From the NCBI GenBank assembly GCA_001586965.3, contig LUCW03002228.1, positions 62,501-100,000 on the forward strand: 37,500 nt of DNA. Direction: 5' to 3'. This stretch comes from Sphaeroforma sirkka (lineage: Eukaryota > Opisthokonta > Ichthyosporea > Ichthyophonida). Position 1 is the first letter of the stretch; each line of letters starts with the position of its first letter. Of the stretch, positions 1 to 12,165 are shown piece by piece. The notes under the pieces are model-generated. The model was not told the origin of the DNA and ran no database searches. It worked only from the letters and a program-made list of their open reading frames with translations. A program made the position numbers and the translations under genes.

Positions 1-279
<279 letters not shown>

Positions 280-329
280 CCACACTAATTTGTCACCTTT
301 GTTTTCATCTATATATATCGTTTTTCTAG

Positions 330-2978
330 AAACTGGTCATAGCAGTGCTGGCCAATTAGCCCGTAAACGAAGACAGGAATCGGCCGTATCGCCCACATCT
401 AACACCTGCCTGGTGAAGCTAGTGGCTGATCATCTCTTCTTTGCCTTCAGTGGTGAGCCAGCAAACCCGTATATATATATTGCTACGACGACATATATTG
501 GTTCATGTATGAATGTCTTAGTGTACGATGCACATCAGTTTATCTCTTCGTACCTGTATATCATCGTGTACTCTCAATATGCATGTCAAGAGACCTTCAG
601 GAAGCCATTTCCCATTTTATGTGCTGGGGTTCTGTTTAGACAGGCAACTATTCCGTGGTATGCCACCGCCTTACCACAGACAACCCTACACGACAAGCCC
701 ACTATCTACAGCTGAGATTAGCCGTGCTCACATGGCTTTTGACGAGCCCTACATCCGTTGCCATAGCATAGTATGCGATCGTGTGATAGTTACCATTGCT
801 TGAAAACATGTGCCACCGTTTTAAATGCTGGTCTCGAACAAGAGTGTATGATTGGACGATGCTATGCATGCGCGCCCGTTATACTGTGTGCGAAGGGGCT
901 ATACGTATATCCCTTTCACCCAAGGATGTGGGCGTGAACTTTCTCGCGGCACGCGACTGGAACCCATACGATCTCTTTAGTAGTAGCTTATACAACGACT
1001 ATACATTTTTTTCTTGCAGATTATACGTTTATGCAATGTATGCTGGTCCTCACATTGTCCTTCTAGTTAGCGATTGGCTTAGCTATGCGTGCTGATCAGT
1101 TTAAGTGCACGTGATTGTACTAATCATACTATGCCACATACAACAGTAAGTAAGAACTATCCGTACCATACCAAATACAACAGTAGGTAAGACTAACCAT
1201 TCCATGCCACATACAACATTGGGTAAGACTAGTTATATCACGTCCCACACAGCAGTCGGTAAGACTATTCATACCATGTCCCATACAACAGTAATCGTAC
1301 TATGTCCCATACAACAGTAGGTAAGCCTATTCATACCATGGGCCATACAACAGTAGGTAGGCGTGCAAGTTTTCGCACAGTATATGACCGTGGTACTACC
1401 CGTATGTGATGTGACTGACACACTTGTTTCTTTTGTAGGCGGTTCCGCACAGGCTATCGCCACGATGTCGAATGCGCTCACGCACGTGAACGAGATCTAC
1501 GAGTTGACGCCCTTCTACTCCTCCACATCCGGTGTGACGGTGCAGTTGGCGTCGAAGGGCTTTATAGGTATGTGTGAGTGGACGTTGACCATGCTCTGGA
1601 GGTCGTAGGGATTGGTAGCTATGTGGGTGTACATGATACAGGCTTTGGATATCGTAGGGATCTGTAGGTATGTGGGTGTGTACACTGACCATGCTCTTGT
1701 AGGTCGTAGTATGATACGCACTCCGTGTGTGGTATTTACTACAGGCGTTTGTATTCAGTTGCAGTGTGTAACGGGTGTGTGGTTGGTTCATCGACGAGTC
1801 AAAACATGAACGTTTTGGTATTTCGTATTCGCAAGGTGCACAGAATGCATTGGATGATGACGTACTTCCAAAGCGTTTGTGCTATAGGTCAGACAACAGC
1901 ACACGGTCTCATGAATGCATCGTTGCACCTAGACTACGCTGTAGGCAATGTTTAATCAACGTACATCTTTGTTCGCTCGGTGTTGCGACACTGCAAGACT
2001 TTTATGCCCAGGTATGAGCTGCATTCTGGACAGCACACATCTGTGCTGATCTTACAAAAATATCAGAGAAATATTTTGCGCGATGAACATATATTATAAT
2101 CATGAATTGGTTACGAAATTCCAGATACATTCAAATAGTCTGAAAAAAAATATAAATGTATTTTCTGTTTGCAGTGTGGGACTCCACACCCAATCCCGTT
2201 TCCAATGCCGGTCCGCTGGTGAACGAAACCCTCTTGGAATTCAGCAATGTAAATTGGGACGAAGTGTGCGTCGCGCATTTGTTTACCTACCAAGACTATG
2301 GTGGTGGAACACTTGGTTTGGCCTGGGTTGGTGATGTGGCGCAGGATGGTAAAGCTGGTGGGATCTGTCAAAAACAGGTATGTAATGTATTGGGTTTGTG
2401 TGTTCTATGTACAGATACTGTTAAGTGAATTATCTGAGGAACTGCTTTGTTCCGCATTGGGTTGGGTCGGCGATGCAGCGACAGATACAGCAGGATTAAT
2501 CGGATGAAATTTACCTGCTTATCTTATGGATAGATAGATAGATAGATTGATAATTGATAGATAGATAGATAGTTCGACAATAGATGGATACTTGACCATC
2601 AATTAACAAAATATTGAAGGCGATACGAAAGCTTCGCAGCTCATTATGCGATGCATTGTATGGCTATTTCTCTACAGGTCAATACCCGAAACGGCCTCAA
2701 AAGTTTGAACACAGGTCTCTCCACAGCTCTGAATTTCGGGGCATCGGTACCCGAAGCGGTGATGATTTTGACCGTGGGCCACGAGATTGGTCACAATTTT
2801 GGGTCCGAACACGATCCGGAAGGAGCTTGTTCGCCCGGAGGCTTAGAGGGTGACTACATTATGGACGCTCATGCGGGTGACGGAGGCTTGCCCAACAACG
2901 ACAAGTTCTCACCGTGCAGTCTAGAGTCTATGGTGGCGGTGATGGACGCTAAGGCCGAGTGCTTTGTACCGTATCCAG

Positions 2979-3061
<83 letters not shown>

Positions 3062-3793
3062 GGTTGAGTCATTGGGTCATTGGGTCATTGGTTAGTGGTT
3101 CAATCAGGAATCGTCAGGAATGGAATGTATCTGCTACGTATAGTGTAGTGAGTTTTCAGCATGGTGGCTTATCACAGTATAGACACTGTTTGGTGGATAA
3201 CACATATTTATATATCCGGTCGAGATGGTGTTGGCTTGTTGACGCTGGTTAGTGCATGGCAATGGCTAGTCGCAGCATCAGTTATCTAGACCGACGCATA
3301 TCTACAGGATGAAATTTCTATTGTACTGCTCGTGTGTCTGATGTGCGACACTTTCATCCTGTTATATGTATATATATATTTAAATATATAATATATAGAT
3401 AAATATATTTAAATATATATAATATATGAATATGTATACATTTATATCCGCAACTGTTTGCCCAGGCCAAGCACCTACGAAATAATCTCACACCACAGAC
3501 TCACTCATTCCAATCTACCTATCATATCTTCTATAGGCATACTGTGGTGACGGTGTCAAGGACAACGAAGAGGAGTGCGACTGCGGCGGTGCGGAGTCGG
3601 GCGTGACGTCGCCCGAGTGCACATGTTGCACCGAGGACTGTAAGCTCATCAGTCAATGTGACCCACGCCACGACGATTGCTGCACAGAAACCTGTGATTA
3701 CGCCGGTAAGTGATTAGGCGTATTGTGTGTGTGTGTGTGTGCAAGCATGTTTGATGTCATTTACCATCGACTCGCAAGTCGGTTGTGTAGGAA

Positions 3794-3871
<78 letters not shown>

Positions 3872-6800
3872 CATGGACGAGGGTGCATGATGTAGTTCAG
3901 TATCTGCTCTGAATCGTCCCCTAACGGTTTAGAGACACACTACACTTCAGTAGGTAAGTTGCTTTCTTTGGGATAGCACACACGTTTGACATACTCTTGT
4001 GTGGCGGGTCTTTGTGTGCGGCAATGTTGGTATGCGTTTGTAGCTATTCTCCCGTCTTGATATGATGTGATTGGCGTGTGCGTGTGCGTGTGCATGTGCG
4101 TATGCGTATGCGTGTGCGTGTGCGTGTGCGTGTGCGTGTGCGTGTGCGTGTGCGTGTGCGTGTGTGTGTGCGTGTGCGTGTGCGTGTGCGTACATTCACC
4201 ATGCTGCAAGCCCATTCCGTCCCAGTCCAGGTGTACCCTAAAGTCCAGTACCAGTCGACACTAACCACCCAACCCAACCCTTGATCCACACCAGCTGCCG
4301 AGAGTGTGTGCCGTGCAGAAGGCGAGTGCAAGGCTGCTGCCCTGTGCTCCGGAGATGGGCCCAAATGTCCCGTGTCGGAGTCCAAACCAGCGGACACCAA
4401 GTGCGGCAACGGCGCCTTTGTGTGCCTGGACGATGGCGTGTGCTCGCGAACGATTGAGTCATCTGTGTGCACTCTGTATAACGCGGACTTTTGTGAGATT
4501 GTTGACAAGGTATGTGTACGTACGTATGGTAGTGGTGGGGTGGTATGAGTACGTACGTATGGCAGTGGTGTGGTGGGGTGGGGTAGGATGGGGTTGGATT
4601 GGGATGCGCTGTGGGTGTAGTTGTGCATGCATGCCGGTGCTCGTGTATGGGGGTACGGATGTGTATCCAAGACACATGCATACACACATGCATATGACAC
4701 CAGAATGTACACACAACACCACACAATATACACAACACTCCAGAATATACAAACAACACCCCAGAATATGCGTGGTACCATCATACTCAGCATTAAGCCA
4801 TACCTGCAGCACATGATATCGCTGATTCCAAACCACCCTGTACTTTACAAACATCGTGTAGAGGTAGATCTGATTGAACCATCCTGTACTTTATAAACAT
4901 CGTGTAGAGGTAGATCTGATTGAACCACCCCGTATTTTACAAACATCGTGTAGAGGTAGATCTGATTGAACCATCCTGTACTTTATAAACATTGTGTAGA
5001 TCTGATTGAATCACCCTGTACTTTATAAACATCGTGTAGAGGTAAATCTGATTGAACTACCCTGTACTTTATAAACGTCTTGTAGAGGTAGATCTGATTG
5101 AACCACCCCTTAATTTGTAAACATCGTGTAGATGTAGAACTGATTGAACGACCCCGTAATTTATAAACATTGTGTAGAGGTAGCTTTGATTGAACCACCC
5201 TGTACTTTATAAACATCCTTTAGAGGTAGTTCTGATTGAACTACCCTGTACTTTATAAACGTCGTGTAGAGGTAGATCTGATTGAACCACCCCTTAATTT
5301 GTAAACATCGTGTAGAGGTAGATCTGATTGAACTACCCCGTAATTTATAAACATCGTGTAGAGGTAGATCTGATTGAACCATCCTGTACTTTATAAACAT
5401 CGTGTAGAGGTAGATCTGATTGAACCACCCCGTAATTTATAAACATTGTGTAGAGATAGATCTGATTGAATCACCCTGTACTGTATAAACATCGTGTAGA
5501 GGTAGATCTATCGATCCTACAAGATGCTGCGTGCTGTCAAGCCAGCCTCAGACGCTCATTCAGCGCTAAATGGTTTTGTATCCTGCTGACACGTGTACTG
5601 TCCATACCTGCTTCTGTTAGGAATGTGCCGTATCGTGCCAGTTCAACGGTGTGTGTCTAACCACCCAGGATGCGGAGACGCAGGGTATGGAGGGCAACAA
5701 CGGCACTATCCCGGGTGCCTACTATCCAGGGGGTTATCCTTGCTTCAGTACCACAGGTATGCTCACTACTTCTCTCTGTGCCTAGGTATACCACATCTGA
5801 ATGTATACGCGCGAGTTCGCTTGTTTGTGCATGAGCGTGCGGCCTGCTCAGTTTCGGGTCGGTGGTGTGTGTGTGCCTTAGTTTGGAGACCGCACGCGTG
5901 CACTGTAGTGTCACGCTTCGGTACGTCTTGCACAATCCCACGTTGGTGTATGCATTCGACGCATCGTGCCTGTGAGCCATTATATGCTTATGTCCAGCGT
6001 CTATTCGACCTGACATCTGACACCTGACACCTGACATCTGTCAACCCGTCATGGGTGCCATTTAATCGTTCACCAACCGAACGCCTATGGGCCGACTCTC
6101 ACAACAACCTCAAACGCCCACGCCCACTCCCACGCTCACGTACACGTTCCCTTCTACAGGCAACTACGAAGGCCAGTGTAACGAAGAAGGCAAATGCGAG
6201 AAGCTGGTGCGCCAGGATGCCCTTGACACGGTGTCCGAGTTCTTCAGCAGTGGCAACGTGTACAACATCTCCCACTACATCCAGGACAGTTGGTACTGGT
6301 TTGCCGTGGGTGCCCTGTTGCTGGCATCGGCCACTGTGCTTGTGTGGTGGCTGACCCGACGGGAACTGCCCAAGCTCATAGCGCTGGAGGCCAGTCAGGT
6401 GCGTGTGGGGGGGTTGTGTGCGGTGTCTACCACTCGGTGCTCATGTTCCATGTCCTGCTTTGCCTTGCGTCACGTATATATGAGTGTGTTTTGTGTTGTT
6501 GCTGCTTGTACTCATTTTGGGGGTTTAGGTTTTTTTGGGGGGGGGGGGGGGGGCGATGATAGTGACCCCATCGCGTTCTCATATACGTGTCCAGGTTTGC
6601 AAATGTTGAGCTACAAATGGGGTCTAGGGTGGGCCAAATAGGGGTTCATATAGACGATTCTGATTACCTATATGCCCCATGTACGTATGCAAGATTATTG
6701 TTAATTCCATGCAGTCTTTCGTCTGACCTGAAGTATTAGTCCTCATCATCCTCTAGCGCGAGTTCGATTGTGCGCGTTGGTGTGCAAGTATCGTAGTGCC

Positions 6801-7825
6801 GCTTCATCGTTGATATAACTAACCGCTTGTCTGAAAGCCAGGAGAAGTCCGAAGACTTCGTCCTTGTTCGTCTCCGGGTGCGTTTTCACGGATGCACCTG
6901 TCTTTCCTGGATCAACCAGCGGTATTACAACCAATACACCCAATCTTACTATATACCCACAGGTACGTACGAGAAAGGTCAAGGATGCAGATGGCGATGA
7001 GAAGCCAAAGGGCGAGAGCGACAGGGATGAGATCAAGTATGTGTTTGTATTGTATTGTGTGGGTTGCTTCTGACTTGTACGTTGTGTCTCTGTTGGATCA
7101 AGTATGTGTTTGTATTGTATTCTGACTTGTACGTTGTATTTCTTTTGTAACGTTGTTCTTGACCCTGTATGAACAATATGTCGAGAGGGTATTTTTAAGT
7201 TATTCTTTGTAGCTGAGCGACATACAGTTTGGCTCCCCGCTGCTGTGTAATGCAAATTGTTGCTTGTGTGCGCAGGTGTTGTCTCAATTCATTGCTTCGC
7301 AGGCTCTATTCTATCAGCTCTATTGCATGCCGCGTAGCCAACATACATCCTCAAAGTGCACAGCATCACGGCACATTGTATGCGAGAATGACAAAACGAG
7401 TGTCTTGCTTTCCATCATCGAGTGTTGTGAGGAATGCGCTGGAGTGTTCAGAGCCACTGTTATCCCACGCATGTGCACGTACTTCATATGTACATGCGCA
7501 CGTATCTCATATGTACATGTATGTGTGTCTCATATGTGCATGTTCATGTACTTCATACGTGCATGTGCACGTACTTCATTTGTGCATGTGCACGTATCTT
7601 ATATGTGCATGTATGTGTGTCTCATATGTGCATGTATGTGTGTCTCATATGTGCATGTATGTGTCTCATATGTGCATGGTGGGTGGCATGGCATGTATCG
7701 TTTGCCATTTGGTGTTTCTCTATATCTGATGGTCTTTCTTGCATAAATTCAATTCCAGGCGATTGAAGGAGCTGTATGCGAAGGAAAAGGATAGGCGCGA
7801 GTCGGAAGCAGGCACATCAACCTAG
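330..7825 (+). CDS. ADAM10: ADAM10-like membrane metalloprotease, 3' part (5' end outside window)
   Basis: Zinc-dependent sheddase of the ADAM10/ADAM17 branch, which cleaves membrane-protein ectodomains at the cell surface. Ten exons join with matching phases: 330-452, 1439-1567, 2175-2377, 2678-2980, 3537-3705, 4295-4509, 5621-5756, 6160-6398, 6963-7036 and 7759-7825 (stop TAG). They give 551 residues. Visible in order are a furin site RKRR at the end of the prodomain, a catalytic domain with the zinc motif [12 protein letters not shown], a Met-turn (YIM), a cysteine-rich disintegrin domain starting CGDG, a membrane-proximal Cys region, one membrane segment, and a short Lys/Glu-rich tail. 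The spacing and the LGLAWVG and GGIC motifs match ADAM10 more closely than snake-venom-type ADAMs. The first exon starts inside a split codon; signal peptide and prodomain exons lie upstream. Family assignment is firm; orthology to ADAM10 rather than ADAM17 is likely but untested. Confidence 0.93.
453..1438 (+). other. ADAM intron with 36-base repeats
   Basis: An intron of about 1 kb between two well-supported exons (donor GTGAGC, acceptor TTTTGTAG). Apart from the tandem repeat at 1126-1360 nothing recognisable is in it; short open frames in it have no protein-like composition. Confidence 0.8.
1126..1360 (+). repeat. 36-base tandem repeat, about 7 units
   Basis: Diverged units with CAACAGT-like cores starting near 1141, 1178, 1214, 1250, 1286, 1312 and 1348. 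Period is about 36 bases, once 26. Most units carry AGTAGGTAAG or a variant, a good match to a 5' splice site, and lie upstream of the true acceptor at 1437-1438. Confidence 0.85.
1575..1712 (+). repeat. Imperfect ~50-base tandem duplication
   Basis: CGTAGGGAT...TATGTGGGTGT recurs at about 50 bases, and GACCATGCTCT recurs at 1587 and 1687. It begins directly after the donor of the exon ending at 1567. Confidence 0.7.
2528..2573 (+). repeat. GATA microsatellite
   Basis: Interrupted run of GATA tetranucleotides inside the ADAM intron 2378-2677. Confidence 0.9.
2678..2980 (+). other. ADAM catalytic exon (zinc site and Met-turn)
   Basis: A 303-base phase 0-0 exon. HExGHNxGxxHD lies at 2780-2815: the zinc-ligand His codons are at 2780, 2792 and 2810 and the catalytic Glu codon at 2783. 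The Met-turn codon is at 2861-2863 in DYIMDA. All residues needed for an active adamalysin are present. The downstream [13 protein letters not shown] segment parallels NNNKFSLCS in ADAM10. Confidence 0.95.
2983..3060 (+). repeat. TA/GT microsatellite
   Basis: Long TA run followed by a short GT run, starting at the donor of the catalytic exon. Confidence 0.95.
3361..3440 (+). repeat. AT-rich low-complexity tract
   Basis: TATA/TTTAAATATA low-complexity sequence within the intron 2981-3536. Confidence 0.85.
3727..3870 (+). repeat. GT and TA microsatellites
   Basis: GT repeat at 3726-3741 and a TA run at about 3795-3860 grading into TG, inside an ADAM intron. Confidence 0.95.
4074..4192 (+). 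repeat. GCGTGT hexanucleotide satellite
   Basis: About 20 tandem GTGTGC/GCGTGT units with minor substitutions. It is open in several frames on both strands, producing spurious His/Ala/Arg/Val repeat peptides. Confidence 0.95.
4815..5508 (+). repeat. 46-base minisatellite, about 15 units
   Basis: Tandem units of the form TGATTGAACCACCCTGTACT then TTATAAACATCGTGTAGAGG then TAGATC. One unit near 4985 is shortened. Units differ by a few substitutions. The array fills most of the ADAM intron 4510-5620. Three units equal 46 codons, so the reverse strand stays open over long stretches by periodicity alone. Confidence 0.95.
5621..6398 (+). other. ADAM membrane-proximal and transmembrane exons
   Basis: Exons 5621-5756 and 6160-6398. 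The first carries [11 protein letters not shown] and a Gly/Tyr-rich stretch; the second carries [12 protein letters not shown], a stalk, and a membrane segment at about 6291-6353 ([20 protein letters not shown]) followed by the stop-transfer pair RR. This makes the protein a type I membrane protein. Confidence 0.9.
6399..6962 (+). other. ADAM intron with 17-base G run
   Basis: Intron between the transmembrane exon and the first tail exon. It contains an uninterrupted G run at about 6537-6553, a possible weak point for assembly and a possible G-quadruplex component. Nothing else is recognised. Confidence 0.7.
6963..7825 (+). other. ADAM cytoplasmic tail exons
   Basis: Exons 6963-7036 (phase 2 end) and 7759-7825. 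They encode about 46 residues, mostly Lys, Arg, Glu and Asp, ending in STOP TAG at 7823-7825. No SH3-binding Pro motif is seen, unlike animal ADAM10 tails. Confidence 0.85.
7475..7682 (+). repeat. Imperfect ~23-33 base tandem repeat
   Basis: Repeated TCATATGTGCATGTATGTGT-type units in the last ADAM intron (7037-7758). Confidence 0.85.
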
Positions 7826-7888
7826 CTTGTGACTACACAAATACACTATTTCCACGAGAAAGAGAAGGGGGTTTCTACAAGGACGAAC

Positions 7889-7894
7889 AATAAA
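7889..7894 (+). terminator. Candidate ADAM polyadenylation signal (proximal)
   Basis: AATAAA 64 bases after the stop codon. Confidence 0.45.
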
Positions 7895-8199
7895 TATATA
7901 TATCAATGCGATAGGGTGTCGTATCCAATTAGAGCATGTCTGAGCACTGTACCAGCTGTGGCGTGCGGGAACATCCCGACGTATCTGTGCCCCGGAACCT
8001 CCGTGATTAGAAAAAGCCAGGACAGTGTCGTTATTGAGTTTATACATAAGAATGACCGAAAGGAATCCAAGAAGGGAAATCAAGACGGACCGAAAAGAAT
8101 GCGATGTTATCGCTCCCCGCCAGCTGCATTGAGGTGTGGGTCCTGATCGTCACCATCCGTCCGTTGCCATGATTCATAGGCCGACGTATGATGTCATAC

Positions 8200-8205
8200 A
8201 ATAAA
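8200..8205 (+). terminator. Candidate ADAM polyadenylation signal (distal)
   Basis: AATAAA about 375 bases after the stop codon, followed by a TG-containing stretch. Either this or the proximal site could be used. Confidence 0.5.
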
Positions 8206-10299
8206 GGATGAGGTCACTTGTAACATTGCGTACAAATAAGAATTGTAAATCAATTCGACAGAAACGTATATATCCTGTGCTTTGCTCGATGGGCTTTAGG
8301 AAAATGTGGGCATTTCTGATTAGCGATACACACGCATGCGAAACATATCTCAGAGTATTCTTGTGTATAAATCCATGATGAAGAACCTCTTAACTAGTTT
8401 TCATTCGTGGTTAATTTAATACCGAACGCGGGTCAAGGCTTCGAGATAACACATTGACCACTCCCAGGCGATGAGTGATAGCAGAGACATACTAGAGCTT
8501 TAGGTTCCATCACAAATGATCAGCGCTGTCACAGGGACAAATATGAAAGCAAGCATATTCCCTTTACGGCCTGGCAATATTCATAGATATGACAGAGGAT
8601 GTAAATATCGTGATGAGTGCCATTGCCATCTAAGATTGAGTCTTCCTAAAGAGTACTTCAGATACTAACATACGAGGTAATAAAACGCTAGTAATCACTT
8701 ACAAATAGCGAGTCTGCCCATATAAGTAGTTTGATAGCATGACAGAGGAAAAGTATCTCGACCGATCAGAAACCCTGCCAGTATTTAAAGTATTCCCTTT
8801 AGGCATCGATATTAGGGGCGAATCCTGATTCAAAGCTTGATGACGTAGCCCAGATTTTATAGTATACTGAGAAAAGTGCCTCGGTTCGATGTATTTCATA
8901 GCGATGGCGTGCTGGGTGGTTAAAGGGGTACTTTTTCTTCTTCGATAGTATAACTGTGGGCAGCTGGCAAGTGCTTCTCATTTTTTTTCAGCGCCGCTAT
9001 CGGAATTGACAGCCCTGGATGTTGCGATGTTTATAATCACGACAACCAACGATTCAAAACTACAGGTTAGTCGAATCTGGTAGAGCATGAATGGAAATCT
9101 TAACAATACGCTGATCAAAGTGCACCTAATACCAAGTCGGAAAACTATCCCGCCCTATTGACCCAGATAGGCAACAGGTAAACTTTAAACGAGTGGGAAT
9201 TTGGAAAAAAAAATATACAGCAATTTTATGTTGCGAATGAAGATTAACTTACGATTTTTTTATGTTCATGGGTGTTAGTAGACACTGCATTCTCCAGGGA
9301 TTGTTTGCCTTGACCAAGAAGACGAAGTCTATTTCCATATCCCTAACACATATCCTACACAAAGCAATCACAATCATACATATCTGAAAAGCAAGCATGC
9401 AACGATAGGCGGTCGCGTGTGAAACGTACACATTCGCAACGTAAACATACTGCAAGACGGTTTGCGCGACAGCCAAAAGGTAAACCACGCATGCAGTGGC
9501 TATTGCTACACTACACTACGAAACGACAGTGGCCCGACGGATATCTCGGTCGGGGAGTGCTGTTAGTTTGTGCATATACGTCTGTACGCATTCAAGCCGC
9601 AAGCCCAGCCCTTCATTGGTCACTTTACGGCTTGCGACTGTGGAAGTTAGTAAAACGTGTGATTCCAGACAAATAGTCGTTCTGTGAGAAACTGTAAAGG
9701 AGAAAATGTTAATATGTTCTTCTTTAGTTTTGATAGAGATGTGTGAGACAATGACCCCGCCAATCGGCAATTCGGTATTCATAATGCCGTGGTGCATGAT
9801 GCAGCCATGATGCAGCCATGATGCAGCCATGATGCCGGTCTGATAGGATGATACTACATCTGCTCTTGAGATTTATTTCGGAAAAAGCAAAACAAATATC
9901 ATTTATCGGCGCCATCTAATTGGACAATTCAATAGCGGTCTACCAAAGGCCGCTATGTCTGCACCACAACCGATCAGACAAACACCATCATGATGTTTTG
10001 AGCGTCAGTAATATTTTGCTTCGCGAGTCGCGACAGATATTAATACGTATTCGGATAAACGGGCGCATACACACCGAAGTAGTCGGAAGTGCGGCCATAT
10101 CCAGTAGTCCATTGTTTGAGCTGAGATTTGCATTGCACGGCATGTCAGTTCACACAACACACACACAAGACATCTCAATCAAGAAGCCCTGAGCGGAAAA
10201 TAGTGATCGCCATATTCAATACAAACTGCGCACTAAAAAAGAAGGTTAGTTTATAGTGTAAACCACATCCATGTCTAAATAGAACCAAATCAAAGCATA
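8206..10299. other. Intergenic region, no gene seen
   Basis: About 2.1 kb between the ADAM 3' end and the formin start. Open frames are short, lack protein-like composition and are not joined by convincing splice sites. The formin promoter and 5' UTR should be in its right end, but I see no clear TATA box or initiator. The in-frame TAA at 10276-10278 supports the formin start at 10300. Confidence 0.6.
9798..9834 (+). repeat. 11-base direct repeat, 3 copies
   Basis: GCAGCCATGAT repeated three times in tandem, with partial flanking copies, in the intergenic region. Confidence 0.9.
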
Positions 10300-10596
10300 A
10301 TGGGGAACCAAACCTCCAACGAGGATCTCTCGAGGGCCGGGTCTCTGCACGCCGGCATCGACAGTTACAGTACAGGCACGATGAACAAAACTAAAACCAA
10401 GAAGCCCACGAAGTTGACCCAAATGGCCAACCGGATATCGCGATCGTCTGCAAGAATGATGGGCGCAGGGTCGGCGAACAACTTAGCCAATACGTCTGGT
10501 AACACGATTGATTCACTCGACGATATTTCGGGTGGGAAGGCCCTGAGTGCGAAACCAACAGATGAAAAGATAGACGAGCTGTTACTTGATTTTGCT
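10300..10596 (+). other. Formin exon 1: N-myristoylation-type leader and start of GBD
   Basis: A 297-base phase-0 exon ending at a GTAAGT donor. It starts MGNQTSNED, fitting the N-myristoylation pattern (Gly2, small residue at 6), then has a basic Ser/Thr/Lys-rich stretch and ends [14 protein letters not shown] formins also start MGN and are myristoylated, which would place the formin at membranes; here modification is inferred from the motif only. Confidence 0.85.
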
Positions 10597-10768
10597 GTAA
10601 GTGTATATGAAAGTGATTCACTTAAAGTAAATAAGACTACGTTGGATTCCTTTTGGAGAAGATACCAGTACGTGATTTCACAACAACTATCTGATCATAA
10701 CACACTTCGAAACTTTGTGTACATGTCGATGAAAATAATATAAACAAAACTACACACATAAACAAACA

Positions 10769-10830
<62 letters not shown>

Positions 10831-10853
10831 ATATATATATATATATATGTATG

Positions 10854-10946
<93 letters not shown>

Positions 10947-10964
10947 ATGTAAATATATATAATG

Positions 10965-10996
<32 letters not shown>

Positions 10997-11072
10997 TTAT
11001 TATATATTATATATATATAATATATATATTATACATATATATATATAATTATATATTATAATAATATATAAT

Positions 11073-11112
<40 letters not shown>

Positions 11113-12107
11113 ATAATATTATTATACATACATATTATTATTATTACATATATATAATAATAATATATTACCAATTATGTATTATAATGCATATGCATAA
11201 ATAGCATATAATATGTACATATATAATACATATAATATATGTACATACATACATATTATTGCCATATATATAATGGCATATTATGCCAATATATACACAG
11301 CTATTAACCATATTGGCTATACAATATCCACATGAATGACACGTCATCAACCCATGATTGCGCATGCATACATGACGCATGTGCAATTAAACAGCAATGT
11401 TGAAACCATCAACGGCATGCAACAATCAATTGCATATACACATTAATATTGTATGTAATATGTATGTAATTATTGTTAATAATATATTACATATTATTAT
11501 ACATAACAATATAATATATACATACATTACATTAGATACAATATATATAATAATATATTATTATTATACATATTATAATATTATGGCAATAATATATATT
11601 ATAATAATATTAATGTATAATAATAATAATAATAATAATTATATATTACATATTATAATAATATATATACATAATTGTGGCACATGCAAAAATATCAATA
11701 TTAATATTATGTGTACACATGTATTAATATGTAATATTGGCATACATGTTATATAGTTAATATTGTTGCATATACATGTAATAATAGCCATACATATGTA
11801 TATATGTATTATATATACATACATAATACATAATACATACATGCTAATATTATTAATATATACATATATGTATACATAATATATATATAATAAACATATA
11901 TACATATATTATATAATAATATGCATATATATATATAATAATATACATGCCAATAATATGTATGTGTATATGTTTTGATATGTATATATGTCATGTATAT
12001 ATATTACATATAACATATTATGTATATATATATATATATATACATATCTATATATATATATATAATACAAGAGACAAAACACACACATCATCATCATATA
12101 TATATAT

Positions 12108-12165
<58 letters not shown>

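Larger units (their letters stand above)
330..2377 (+). other. ADAM exons 1-3 of window: furin site and N-terminal half of protease domain
   Basis: Exons 330-452, 1439-1567 and 2175-2377 join with phases 1, 1 and 0. The RKRR site is followed by a stretch ending [14 protein letters not shown], which parallels the start of mature ADAM10. The third exon carries [12 protein letters not shown] and LGLAWVG, strands and helix just before the active-site helix. Furin cleavage after RKRR is expected from the family and would release the inhibitory prodomain in the secretory pathway. Confidence 0.88.
3537..4509 (+). other. ADAM disintegrin exons
   Basis: Exons 3537-3705 and 4295-4509 join at phase 1. 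They encode a dense cysteine pattern beginning [17 protein letters not shown] and continuing through CCTETC, AAALCSG and [10 protein letters not shown], matching the disintegrin-like domain of ADAM10. No RGD is seen. In this family the domain contributes to substrate positioning. Confidence 0.9.

Noticed and set aside
4044-4814. 256-residue open frame on the - strand rich in Arg, Thr and His
   Set aside because: It is produced by the GCGTGT hexanucleotide satellite and lies antisense to a firm ADAM exon (4295-4509).
4983-5400. Periodic - strand open frames over the 46-base minisatellite
   Set aside because: They stay open because three units equal 46 codons. No start context, domain or codon evidence supports a protein.
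1126-5508. CRISPR-like arrays
   Set aside because: The tandem units are contiguous with no unique spacers and lie in introns of a eukaryotic gene.
8206-10299. Several 60-105 residue frames between the ADAM and formin genes
   Set aside because: Random-looking composition and no conserved motif.
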